DNA of 64,000 nucleotides from Paenibacillus dendrobii (lineage in GTDB: Bacteria; Bacillota; Bacilli; Paenibacillales; Paenibacillaceae): contig NZ_WUBI01000001.1 of NCBI RefSeq assembly GCF_009807035.1, positions 2,728,001 to 2,792,000 on the forward strand, in the 5' to 3' direction. Under the pieces are notes generated by a model. That model had not been told where the DNA came from and did no database searches. It worked only from the letters and a program-made list of their open reading frames with translations. A program made the position numbers and the translations under genes. How positions within the stretch are numbered: position 1 is the stretch's first letter; every line of letters starts with the position of its first letter. Below, in pieces: positions 16,219 to 24,300 of the stretch.

Positions 16219-17322
16219 TTAGTCTTCTGAAAAAAACTCTTCTTCAAAGATATCATCTTCATCATAATCAAAGTCATTCTCGGCAACATGCAATTCGAAT
16301 TTATCCATAATTGCCTCTATGTCTACACCTAATGAAGATAAGTAATTAACCTCTTTCCGATCTATTCCTGTCCAAGATTTTCTCCAGGCTTTCTCAAAGT
16401 ACAAGTTTATGTCGTTAATAATCATAATGTACCTTAATAAACCCAAGTAGTTTGTTGGCTTATCTACATATTTATTTATGTCGTCTCCTATTATTCTATC
16501 TATATCCGCTAACGTATATATTCCATATAATTTCAATTCATTAACTATCCTTTTACTTCCTTTATTGAAGGTGCGTTCTAATATATTTTTGTCAATAAGT
16601 GGTCTGAATTTATTATTCAGATAATTTCTTAAAGAAGTAGTATTGATTGATACATTCAAATCATCATTTTCTACTTTATTCTTAACTTCTTTATCATAAA
16701 TATTTATTTCCTTTGCTAAGTTATCAAATTCTCTATCAACTAATTCTAAAGTAGCCGCTGCTAAAGAGAACCTTCTCTGAATATCATTTTCCGTAGGTAA
16801 ATTACCAATAAACTTATAATTTCTATCGTGCGAGATATCTGCCCAAGCATGCTCAAGTATAGTTCTAACTTGTATTTCAAAAGTTAATTCTTTAAACACG
16901 CTATATTCTGGCAATCCAAGTCTTTCGTCTGTTAGCTTGGCTACATAGTGGATAGATCTATATCCTACCTTATCATTTCCAAGTTCCTTTGTTTTATCTA
17001 CACTATGATCAGGATCAATATCAAACAATGGTTTAATTATATCGCAACATTGTAAGACCTCACTTTTAACAAATGTAATAATTCTTATTCCAGCCATATC
17101 TTTAATTTCATTTTTGGGATTTTTATATTTTTCTTTACTGGCCTTTTTTGAAAAACTCTCAATGTCTTTTGCTCGGCTTGAAACTGTATAATATGAAATT
17201 CCTGAGCTATTTAAAACTTCTCTTATGATTGACTCAACTTTGCTTGCAAGGTTTTTGTATGTAGGTCTTACATTCACATACCATTTAATAATCTCGTCTA
17301 TATTTTTCTCGCTATTCTCCAT
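16219..17322 (-). CDS. RelA/SpoT synthetase-domain protein (cassette gene)
   Basis: 367 residues from the ATG at 17322, which has GGGAGG seven bases upstream. The N-terminal (p)ppGpp-synthetase domain is clear: S-R-A-K-D-I-E-S-F near residue 40, D-M-A-G-I-R-I-I, G-Y-R-S-I-H-Y and F-E-I-Q-V-R-T-I-L-E-H-A-W-A-D-I. No hydrolase HD domain. The 180-residue C-terminal part is helical and unassigned. Such standalone proteins make alarmones, or in toxSAS/CapRel cases act as phage-triggered toxins; length and layout fit both. Single gene of the E16-E17 cassette. Confidence 0.85.
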   Translation of the reverse strand: MENSEKNIDEIIKWYVNVRPTYKNLASKVESIIREVLNSSGISYYTVSSRAKDIESFSKKASKEKYKNPKNEIKDMAGIRIITFVKSEVLQCCDIIKPLFDIDPDHSVDKTKELGNDKVGYRSIHYVAKLTDERLGLPEYSVFKELTFEIQVRTILEHAWADISHDRNYKFIGNLPTENDIQRRFSLAAATLELVDREFDNLAKEINIYDKEVKNKVENDDLNVSINTTSLRNYLNNKFRPLIDKNILERTFNKGSKRIVNELKLYGIYTLADIDRIIGDDINKYVDKPTNYLGLLRYIMIINDINLYFEKAWRKSWTGIDRKEVNYLSSLGVDIEAIMDKFELHVAENDFDYDEDDIFEEEFFSED

Positions 17323-17363
17323 TAATGAACCTCCCATTTAATATGAACTTTCTACGGTATTTC

Positions 17364-17510
17364 GTCTAACGTTTCTGTGTTCCTGACGTTGATTCCCCTT
17401 AGATAGCTTTTATCTTAGGGGAATCAATGTGTCTTTCTGAGTTCTCTACATGATAATTCTACAGACAGACCAAGAGGCAACAGCCGCGAAGCAAGAACAT
17501 ATTGTTATAT
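17364..17510 (-). repeat. attC-like element E17, complete
   Basis: Close to E12 (GATTCCCCTTAGATA pairing with TATCTTAGGGGAATC), with left core GTCTAAC and right core GTTATAT. It separates the first two cassettes nearest the recombinase. Confidence 0.9.
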
Positions 17511-17524
17511 GATGTATCAGCCCC

Positions 17525-18397
17525 TCAATTATTACTTTCAAGATCTCTGTCATATTTCCAGAATTCAATAAACTTGCTCTTTATTAATTTATCTTGATCT
17601 TTCTTTACTCTTTCAATAAGTTTAGTCCTCTGTTGGTCTGACATTGAAACCTGCTTACATTCAAGCATATAATCAAATAAGTCATTAATTATTGGGCTTG
17701 CAATATTCTGCGGCATATTGATACTACCTTGAGATAACCCAACCTGTGTCCCTTCCCAATTGTCATTAACAGACGGTTTTAATATTGTACATATTAGTAT
17801 TCCAGCTAGATTAGAATAAACGTATATTCCACCTGGATTATGATTAATTAATGTATAGCCAAAAACACTTCTTCTAAAAAATACATGAGGTCCATTTTCT
17901 ACAACTTCTTTATTGTTTGTTTTCTTGATCCTATTAAAGAAAAATATATGATTATCTATGTATCCTAAATCTTCTTTGTTTCCTAATAGGAAATCTTTCA
18001 TTATTTTTTCAGAACTAATTAAGCACTCTAACTCATCTGGTGAAACTGATTTATTCGAGCTAAATGATCCAATATCAGCTTGTAGATTTCTCCAATTAAC
18101 AGAAGTGATAAAATAATTCAGCCAGGCATCGTAATTAAACTCTTGAATATTATCTTTCTGAAACCTATGAAAAATATTAGTTGCAAAGTGTGTTTCATTC
18201 TTTGAAAATAGATCTTCGCACTTCCCACATAACAATTTCATCTTATCCCCATCTTGCTTCGGGATATTTGGATTATCCAATGGCATCCTAAACCGTCCAG
18301 TTGCAGATGTTTTTTTTATATAATCAAATACAAATTTAGGTATTATATGACTTACTTCTAAAGTAGCTTTCTCTCCACATAATTTACATACTTCCAT
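17525..18397 (-). CDS. CxxC / HNH-like zinc protein, first cassette gene
   Basis: 290 residues. C-K-L-C near residue 4, then S-H-I-I-P-K-F near 16, and L-L-C-G-K-C-E-D-L-F-S near 55 form a CxxC...H...CxxC arrangement like the zinc-bound HNH nuclease fold. The remaining 220 residues are unrecognised. Such proteins are often found in defence or mobile regions, but nuclease activity is inferred only. GGGGG lies before the ATG. It lies between E17 and the hairpin site next to the recombinase, the position where the newest cassette would sit. Confidence 0.65.
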   Translation of the reverse strand: MEVCKLCGEKATLEVSHIIPKFVFDYIKKTSATGRFRMPLDNPNIPKQDGDKMKLLCGKCEDLFSKNETHFATNIFHRFQKDNIQEFNYDAWLNYFITSVNWRNLQADIGSFSSNKSVSPDELECLISSEKIMKDFLLGNKEDLGYIDNHIFFFNRIKKTNNKEVVENGPHVFFRRSVFGYTLINHNPGGIYVYSNLAGILICTILKPSVNDNWEGTQVGLSQGSINMPQNIASPIINDLFDYMLECKQVSMSDQQRTKLIERVKKDQDKLIKSKFIEFWKYDRDLESNN

Positions 18398-18430
18398 GAT
18401 TCAACCCCCATTAATAGTTGCTAATATTTC

Positions 18431-18520
18431 GTATAACATCCATTCTGCGAATGTCGCATTCTCCCCTCTCAGTGGGAGAATTGCGACATTCGCTTTTGTA
18501 TCTTATAAAGTATGTTATGC
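18431..18520 (-). repeat. attI-like or atypical attC hairpin next to the recombinase
   Basis: 90 bases with left core GTATAAC and right core GTTATGC. Arms GCGAATGTCGCATTCTCCC and GGGAGAATTGCGACATTCGC pair fully except for one extra T on the right arm. None of the conserved inner motifs of E0-E17 are present. No T-run follows on the minus strand, so it is not a clear terminator of the recombinase. Its position between recombinase and first cassette matches an integron attachment site. Confidence 0.6.
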
Positions 18521-18553
18521 GAATCTTCCATTTTATTCAATCTCTTTCATCTC

Positions 18554-19018
18554 TCATATCCGGTCCAGCGGGCTTTGAATGCGGCGGATACCTCTGATGC
18601 TCACGTGGGTATAAATCTCGGTTGTCTTGGAACTTGCATGACCGAGCAGCTCTTGGATATATCGGATATCTGTACCCGCTTCCAAGAGATGAGTCGCAAA
18701 AGAATGCCTAAGTGTATGTACCGTCGCGGGTTTTTGAATTCCTGCCTTTTGCACAGCCTTCTCGAATACATGCTGAATGGTTCTCGCCGTAATGGGCCTG
18801 CCCTCTGTACCTCCTGGAAATAGCCAGTTTTCTGGTTTTTCGATTCGGATATACTGCTCAAGGAGCTTATATGCTGTTTGCGATAGCAAGGTGTAACGGT
18901 CCTTTCTTCCCTTCGCTTGTCGCACATGAATGGTACCGCGCTCTACATCCAGATCATATACCTTCAGGTGAATGGCTTCGCTGATGCGCAGGCCAGCCGA
19001 ATAAATTAGCGTAAGCAC
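18554..19018 (-). pseudogene. Tyrosine recombinase (IntI/Xer-like), N-terminal domain missing
   Basis: 154 residues from GTG. All catalytic residues are visible: R in S-A-G-L-R-I-S-E, K in K-G-R-K-D-R, H-T-L-R-H in the third box, H in L-L-G-H and the nucleophile Y in T-E-I-Y-T-H-V. The C-terminus ends Q-S-P-L-D, as in integron integrases (which end R-S-P-L-D), but the IntI-specific insert before the H-x-x-R box is absent. A full enzyme is about 300 residues; the frame is stopped by a TGA 39 bases upstream of the GTG. A good AGGAGGGA site with ATG lies there in another frame, so a frameshift or deletion is likely. Confidence 0.8.
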
Positions 19019-19099
19019 CGCGCGATGCTTGATGTAGAATTCGAATCGTTCTCCCGTTCATCAAACTCCCTCCTTTTATCCAGACCATACACCTCCAGA

Positions 19100-19128
19100 C
19101 ATAAGAAAAGAGACGGTTTCTCAACCGT
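19100..19128 (-). terminator. Terminator of the stalk-domain lipoprotein gene
   Basis: On the minus strand GACGGTTGAGAAACCGTC forms a hairpin followed by TCTTTTCTT. It lies 35 bases past the stop of the 19163 gene, just ahead of the truncated recombinase. Confidence 0.75.
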
Positions 19129-19162
19129 CCCCGATTCTTTCCGAACAATTCGCTTTGCTCTA

Positions 19163-20695
19163 TTAGTTTCTAACGATCGTTACGGTTTGTTCGTTGCGAT
19201 CCCAGTTTCCTTGCGCTCCAAGCGCTTTGGTGATAAAACGCATCGGTACGTAAGCATAACCGTCCATATTTTGAACGGGCTGGGCGAGCGTTTCGTTCAC
19301 GCCATCGATGGAGGCCAGCTTCGAACCCATTTTCAGGACGATTTTCGATCCCGTCAGGTCATCGGTCAACGTGATTTGCTTGGTGGCATTATCCCATACC
19401 AGCTTCGCGTCGAGCTCATCCGCCACATATTTTAGCGGCACCATCATGGTATTGTTGACAACCACAGGTTCAAATCCGGCGTCATACAGCTCGCTGGCAT
19501 CTTCCTCCGTATACATCGAGAAGGACTTGCTGGTAATGTTCATATCATCCTTCAGCAAACGGTACAGCTCCGATTGGCGATCCAAATGGCGCAGTACCTC
19601 GCCTGGCGTGGCTTCGCCCGGATTGACTTCCCAGATTCCTTTGGAGCTGTCCACCGCATGAACCGTTACCGGCTCATTGACTTTCCAAGTTTCGGCTTCG
19701 GAATGAACCTTCACTTGTTTGATTGGCAAATCTTCGGATGCAGGCAGCTGCACTGTCAAATCCATGTTTTGCTTACGGATATTGAGCTTGCTGTCGAGCA
19801 TGAAATCGAGAGAAAGCACGGTGTTTTTGCCCAAAATCTCGCTAAGCTCCGGCGCTTCCTGGAACAGACCATCTACATTCTTATCATAGTCAGGGAGCAG
19901 CTCATCCAGTGCGCCCATCAGTTCATTCACGGCTTCATTGATATTCTTTTCTTTCTCTGCATTATCCGGTGCCGCCGTTTCTTCCGGCGCTCCCGCATAG
20001 GCTGCAAAGATCGGATAATAGGTATCATACAAGTTGCTGATTAGCTGCTTCACGCCTTCTTTATCCTTAGACACACTTGTCAGGAACCCTTTCGCCAAGC
20101 CGACAAGCTCATCCCCGCGAATATCGATATGCAGTTTTTGCAGGGACAACGACTCTCCATTTACTTTCTCGGTCACTGGCGTTACAGAAATGGATGACGG
20201 ATTCGGCGTGTGCTTCAGCAGGAATCCAAGTACATCCTTATACATTTGAATCAAGCTTTCATTGGTCATGTTCTGACCTACGAATCCAAGATCCAAATCT
20301 TCGAGCTCCAGTGGAACGGATATAGGCTGCGTCATGCCTTCAACCGACAGGGTCAGCGCTTTTTTGTCCATAGCCAAATGGAAAGGAAGCTTCTTGCCTT
20401 GAAGTTGAACCGACCCTTCCATCGAGGCATTGTTCATGTCCTTCACCGCTGCCTGATCGATGGTCACGGAAAAAGAATTCAGCAAATCGATGGCCTTCTG
20501 GTCTTCTTCCGTTAACTTGCCGTCCGTTGGCACCAGCTGCAATGAAAGGGTTTGCTTCGACATGGACGATTTGACATCCAATGTGCTAAGCGCTGCCTTA
20601 CTGACATCCACGCCGCCAACAGCCTGACAGCCCGCGAGCAACACGAGCAGCAGGGACAACATCACGGCCAGTCCCAATTTTAAACGCTTCATCAT
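19163..20695 (-). CDS. Lipoprotein with copper-amine-oxidase-type stalk domain
   Basis: 510 residues. Lipobox L-L-A-G-C at Cys23. The N-terminal 370 residues form a large extracellular region I cannot place. The last 110 residues carry the repeat seen in the copper amine oxidase N-terminal (stalk) domain: M-V-P-L-K-Y-V-A-D-E-L-D-A-K-L-V-W-D and later Y-V-P-M-R-F-I-T-K-A-L-G-A. In Paenibacillus these domains occur on many surface proteins as binding modules; no oxidase activity is implied. AGGAGG lies before an ATG-ATG start. Confidence 0.85.
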   Translation of the reverse strand: MMKRLKLGLAVMLSLLLVLLAGCQAVGGVDVSKAALSTLDVKSSMSKQTLSLQLVPTDGKLTEEDQKAIDLLNSFSVTIDQAAVKDMNNASMEGSVQLQGKKLPFHLAMDKKALTLSVEGMTQPISVPLELEDLDLGFVGQNMTNESLIQMYKDVLGFLLKHTPNPSSISVTPVTEKVNGESLSLQKLHIDIRGDELVGLAKGFLTSVSKDKEGVKQLISNLYDTYYPIFAAYAGAPEETAAPDNAEKEKNINEAVNELMGALDELLPDYDKNVDGLFQEAPELSEILGKNTVLSLDFMLDSKLNIRKQNMDLTVQLPASEDLPIKQVKVHSEAETWKVNEPVTVHAVDSSKGIWEVNPGEATPGEVLRHLDRQSELYRLLKDDMNITSKSFSMYTEEDASELYDAGFEPVVVNNTMMVPLKYVADELDAKLVWDNATKQITLTDDLTGSKIVLKMGSKLASIDGVNETLAQPVQNMDGYAYVPMRFITKALGAQGNWDRNEQTVTIVRN

Positions 20696-20847
20696 TATAT
20701 TCCTCCTTATGTACCCATGAATAATTTCATTTTACCAGAATATCCCGGAGTTCGCCCGATTGAATATAGTATGCCAGCGCTTGTCTGTTCATGTAAATAC
20801 AATTTTTCACGAATTTACTCTCAAATTCTCCATGACAGCATTTCCCA

Positions 20848-20905
20848 TAAAAAAAACCAACTCTACGGTCGCCTGCCAACAGGGACACTTCGAGTTGATT
20901 TTCTT
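20848..20905 (-). terminator. Probable terminator of the 20960 acetyltransferase gene
   Basis: On the minus strand CAACTC pairs with GAGTTG around a 24-base loop that can pair further, and GGTTTTTTTTATG follows. It lies about 55 bases after the stop codon. Confidence 0.5.
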
Positions 20906-20959
20906 ATGATGGATCATTTACTTTACTGTGGAATCGTCACTAAGAGCGGGCCCTAATCC

Positions 20960-21469
20960 TCACGCCTCAACCTTTTTACCGATGATCACCAGATCCCGTT
21001 CGATGCCATCCAGCTCAGCCACGCCGGGCAGCATCCCCCAATCCTCAAAACCGTACTTGCGCAGGAGCTTGAGGCTTGCGTCATTATGACCGAACACGAA
21101 GCCAACTAACCGCTTAATGCCTAGGCCCGGACATGCTGCAAATGCCTTTTCCAGCAAAATGCCGCCTACTCCCTTGCCGCGGCAGGTCTCGGATACGTAG
21201 ATGCTGATCTCTGCCGTCGCATTGTACGCAGCTCGTCCATAAAAGGATTGGAAACTTAGCCAAGCCAGCGTCTCTCCCTCGGACTTCATCACCCAGAGCG
21301 GGCGATGATGGCTGTTATGCTCATCGAACCAGCGCTGCCGGCTCGCCACAGTCACGGGCTCCAGATCCGCCGTCACTTTTCTTCCCTCAATGGTTGAGTT
21401 ATAAATGTCAACAATAGCCTGCAGATCCTCTGCCTGTGCATCTTCGATCGTATAGTGGTCCAGTTTCAT
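20960..21469 (-). CDS. GNAT acetyltransferase, phosphinothricin-acetyltransferase-like
   Basis: 169 residues. Y-N-S-T-I near residue 24, E-I-S-I-Y-V and [11 protein letters not shown] (acetyl-CoA loop), then [16 protein letters not shown], match the Pat/YwnH branch of GNAT enzymes. These acetylate methionine sulfoximine, phosphinothricin or related amino acids; the real substrate here is unproven. AGGAGG precedes the ATG. Single transcription unit by appearance. Confidence 0.85.
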   Translation of the reverse strand: MKLDHYTIEDAQAEDLQAIVDIYNSTIEGRKVTADLEPVTVASRQRWFDEHNSHHRPLWVMKSEGETLAWLSFQSFYGRAAYNATAEISIYVSETCRGKGVGGILLEKAFAACPGLGIKRLVGFVFGHNDASLKLLRKYGFEDWGMLPGVAELDGIERDLVIIGKKVEA

Positions 21470-21704
21470 GATGTATGCATTCCTCCTGCGGTGATCCGAG
21501 TGGTTTTGTTTTTTATTTTAGTAGAAGAACGCCCGCTGCGCTATCTATAAAAATGGAAACAGGGAGAATTTCAGCCAATCAATCATTACCGAGCACATAC
21601 TAGAGTGATATGAGCATCAACACATTGCAATAGTTACAGCTTCATGATAGGATCGCGGGCTTCTATTCCGCTTGGCATCCATTTTCTTATGACACTGCAT
21701 CGAC

Positions 21705-22256
21705 TCATTGAATGAATGTATTTTTTACCCGTTTGGACCGGATCAGATAAGCTACCCAGGCCGAACAGAACAGAAACCGCTTGATCAGCAATCCGGTGTC
21801 CATATATTGTTCCTTGTCAGCTCCGGACAAATCTTCATACGTCAAAAAACGCTGAAACATCATATTCGTTCCAATATCGAACAGAACGGTGAGCACAAAA
21901 TAACAAATCATGATGGGTGGAAACGCCGCTTTCTTCCGGTACATCAGCACCAAAGCGACGACGATCAATCCCATTAGTACAACCGTTGACAGGGATTCCA
22001 GTATAAAAACCCCTTTGGCATACGGGTTGTAATAATCGCCTTCCGGCGAAGTTAAGTCACCCCAGTTCTCCTGAGCATAGATTGGAAGCAAACTCCGAAA
22101 AAAATAATTCGAAAAATAAGCGAGCGAAAAGTACATATTAATCTGCATAAATCCCAGCCATCCGCCCAGCCCCTTAGGTTGCAGCGGGGGAATAAAGGTC
22201 TGTGGTTCTACTTTTACCCCCTCTCGGTTCGTTTCAAGGTTTTCATTTGGATTCAC
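21705..22256 (-). CDS. DUF2569 family membrane protein
   Basis: 183 residues. The cytoplasmic N-terminus is followed by G-L-G-G-W-L-G-F, the DUF2569 hallmark, and about four membrane segments (near residues 33-55, 85-107, 115-135 and 155-175), ending in a basic tail. Function unknown. Start GTG with GGAGA nearby. It stands alone between an acetyltransferase and an SDR gene, both on the same strand. Confidence 0.7.
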   Translation of the reverse strand: MNPNENLETNREGVKVEPQTFIPPLQPKGLGGWLGFMQINMYFSLAYFSNYFFRSLLPIYAQENWGDLTSPEGDYYNPYAKGVFILESLSTVVLMGLIVVALVLMYRKKAAFPPIMICYFVLTVLFDIGTNMMFQRFLTYEDLSGADKEQYMDTGLLIKRFLFCSAWVAYLIRSKRVKNTFIQ

Positions 22257-22328
22257 TTGATTGTTCTCTCCATTTGTTTATCGCCTTCATAAGGCATGTG
22301 TAGAAGCGTCCTTCTGGTCAAAATAGCA

Positions 22329-23174
22329 TCAACTCTCCGCGATCCCCACCTGCTCGCAGCTCCACTCCCACAGCCGCTTGGCATCCTCTGTGCTATCGGC
22401 TTTGGTTGACAGCTTCTGCGGGTTTTTTTTGTAAAAATACTGACCGCTCACCTTCTCCAGCTCGGGTGCAGTGGCGAGATACACGGCAGTCTCCGCGCCC
22501 TTTTCCGGAGTCAGGAAGAACGGCTTTAGCATCGCCAGCACCGTTTTGCCAAATCCGGTATCCCGGTTGACGCCGATTTGGGTGCCTACGGCTCCGGGAT
22601 GAACGCAGTTGGCCGTAACATGCGTACCCTCCAGACGCGAAGCCAGCTCCTTCGTAAACAGGATGTTCGCCAGCTTGGACTGTGCATAGGCTTTGGCCGG
22701 GTTGAATCCGCGCTTCAGAAACGGGTCGTCAAAATGAATTTTCCCGGCCTTATAAGCCCCGGAGGCTACCGATACCACTCGCCCTTGCGGTGAAGCAAGC
22801 AGTACATCCAGAAGCAAATGGGTCAGCAGAAAATGCCCCAGGTGATTGACCCCAAGATCCATTTCGAAGCCATCCGACGTCTCCTGACGTTTAATCATCA
22901 CCACACCGGCATTATTAAGGAGCACATCGAGCCTGTCATAGCGCTCCGTAAAAGCCTTGGCAAACTCCCTTATGCTGGTTAAGCTGCCCAAGTCGCAAAG
23001 CATCAGCTGAATTTTGTCCGAGCCGCTTTGCCGGATGGCCTCCACCAGAGCCGCCTGACCGCGCTGTTCATTACGGCATACCATCACAACTTCTGCTCCG
23101 GTCTTGGCCAGCGCAACAGTAGAAGCCAGCCCCATGCCGGAGTTGGCTCCGGTCACGATCATCATCTTTTCCAT
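22329..23174 (-). CDS. SDR oxidoreductase, retinol-dehydrogenase-like
   Basis: 281 residues. T-G-A-N-S-G-M-G at the N-terminus, N-N-A-G-V near 90, V-N-H-L-G-H-F-L-L-T, catalytic S in V-S-V-A-S-G, and Y-A-Q-S-K-L-A-N. This pattern is that of the atypical SDRs related to retinol dehydrogenases and WW-domain oxidoreductases, common in soil bacteria; substrate unknown. GGGAGGAAC precedes the ATG. Confidence 0.87.
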   Translation of the reverse strand: MEKMMIVTGANSGMGLASTVALAKTGAEVVMVCRNEQRGQAALVEAIRQSGSDKIQLMLCDLGSLTSIREFAKAFTERYDRLDVLLNNAGVVMIKRQETSDGFEMDLGVNHLGHFLLTHLLLDVLLASPQGRVVSVASGAYKAGKIHFDDPFLKRGFNPAKAYAQSKLANILFTKELASRLEGTHVTANCVHPGAVGTQIGVNRDTGFGKTVLAMLKPFFLTPEKGAETAVYLATAPELEKVSGQYFYKKNPQKLSTKADSTEDAKRLWEWSCEQVGIAES

Positions 23175-23378
23175 ATATTGTTCCTCCCGTTCCGCATCCC
23201 AGATTGGTATGACGTAACCCCATGATCCTACAAAACATTGCGTTCATTCATCATTCCTATTTGTAATTAAACATTTCGAGAGAAGGAAATCAATTAATTT
23301 TTTCCATTTCCATCCTCCATATCCTCTCAGTGAAGTTAATTCTTCTCCAATGATGATTGTAATCATGGAAGCAGCCTA

Positions 23379-24218
23379 TTGATTACGCAGCAGGTGATTT
23401 TTATTTTTAAAGCCCGCAGCATTATAATGAAGAAGAAACAAGATACCAAAGGAGGTGTACCGGATATTCATCCGGAAAATCATATGAAACTTGGACAACA
23501 CATCGCTTCAATTGAACTCTATACGCATCAAGACTCTGCGGAGCCAGCCTACCAGCCTGTACTGTTGTGGGATGACAGCGGGGCCACGCTGGTGGATACC
23601 GGTAATATCGGACAGATGGATCAAGTGACGCAGGCGGTCGAGGATGCCGGTCTTCAGCTTTCCGATATCAAACGAATCATTGTCACGCATCAGGATATAG
23701 ACCATATCAGCAATCTGGCCGAGCTCACTGCGGAGTATCCGGATATCGAGGTCTGGGCGCATGCCGATGAAGTTCCTTATATCACAGGCGTAAAACCTTT
23801 GATTAAAATGACGGACGAGCGACTGGCCAAAATGCCGGAAGCTGCCCAATCTGCGATCCGTTCCCTTTTTGACAGACTCCCGTCCATTCGCATTGCCCGC
23901 GAAATCAAGGACGGCGAGCTGCTGGATATCCATGGGGGCATGAGGGTGATTCATACGCCAGGGCATACGCCGGGACATATCTGTCTGTATATGCCGAAGG
24001 AGAAGATGCTGCTGGCTGCGGATGAACTGCGGGTCGTTAACGGTGAATTGGCGGGTCCCGCCGAAGCCTTTACTCCGGATATGGAGGAAGCCGTGCGGAG
24101 CATGCATAAACTAAAGGACCTGCCGCTGGACAACATATTCTGCTACCACGGCGGCTTGTACGATCAAGCTCCATCCGTGCGCCTTGCCGAATTATTGAAG
24201 AGTCTGGAGCAATCCTAA
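23379..24218 (+). CDS. MBL-fold metallo-hydrolase
   Basis: Up to 279 residues. T-H-Q-D-I-D-H is the H-x-x-x-D-H zinc motif; H-T-P-G-H-T-P-G-H and a C-terminal C-Y-H-G-G supply further ligands. This is a general metallo-beta-lactamase-fold hydrolase of unknown substrate. The start is uncertain: an AAAGGAGGT lies at 23448-23456 with no normal start codon close behind it, an in-frame ATG is at 23484 and others are upstream. The folded domain starts around the ATG at 23484. Confidence 0.85.
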   Translation: MITQQVIFIFKARSIIMKKKQDTKGGVPDIHPENHMKLGQHIASIELYTHQDSAEPAYQPVLLWDDSGATLVDTGNIGQMDQVTQAVEDAGLQLSDIKRIIVTHQDIDHISNLAELTAEYPDIEVWAHADEVPYITGVKPLIKMTDERLAKMPEAAQSAIRSLFDRLPSIRIAREIKDGELLDIHGGMRVIHTPGHTPGHICLYMPKEKMLLAADELRVVNGELAGPAEAFTPDMEEAVRSMHKLKDLPLDNIFCYHGGLYDQAPSVRLAELLKSLEQS

Positions 24219-24300
24219 AAAATAGCCTTTACGCATTCATGCGAATTGAGATTGAGTGTTATAATTAGAAAACCTTTGTCTTAGAAAGGAAGACCTGTAT

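Noticed and set aside
4380..18520. CRISPR array
   Set aside because: Repeats are over 100 bases, palindromic, spaced by whole genes, and no cas genes are present.
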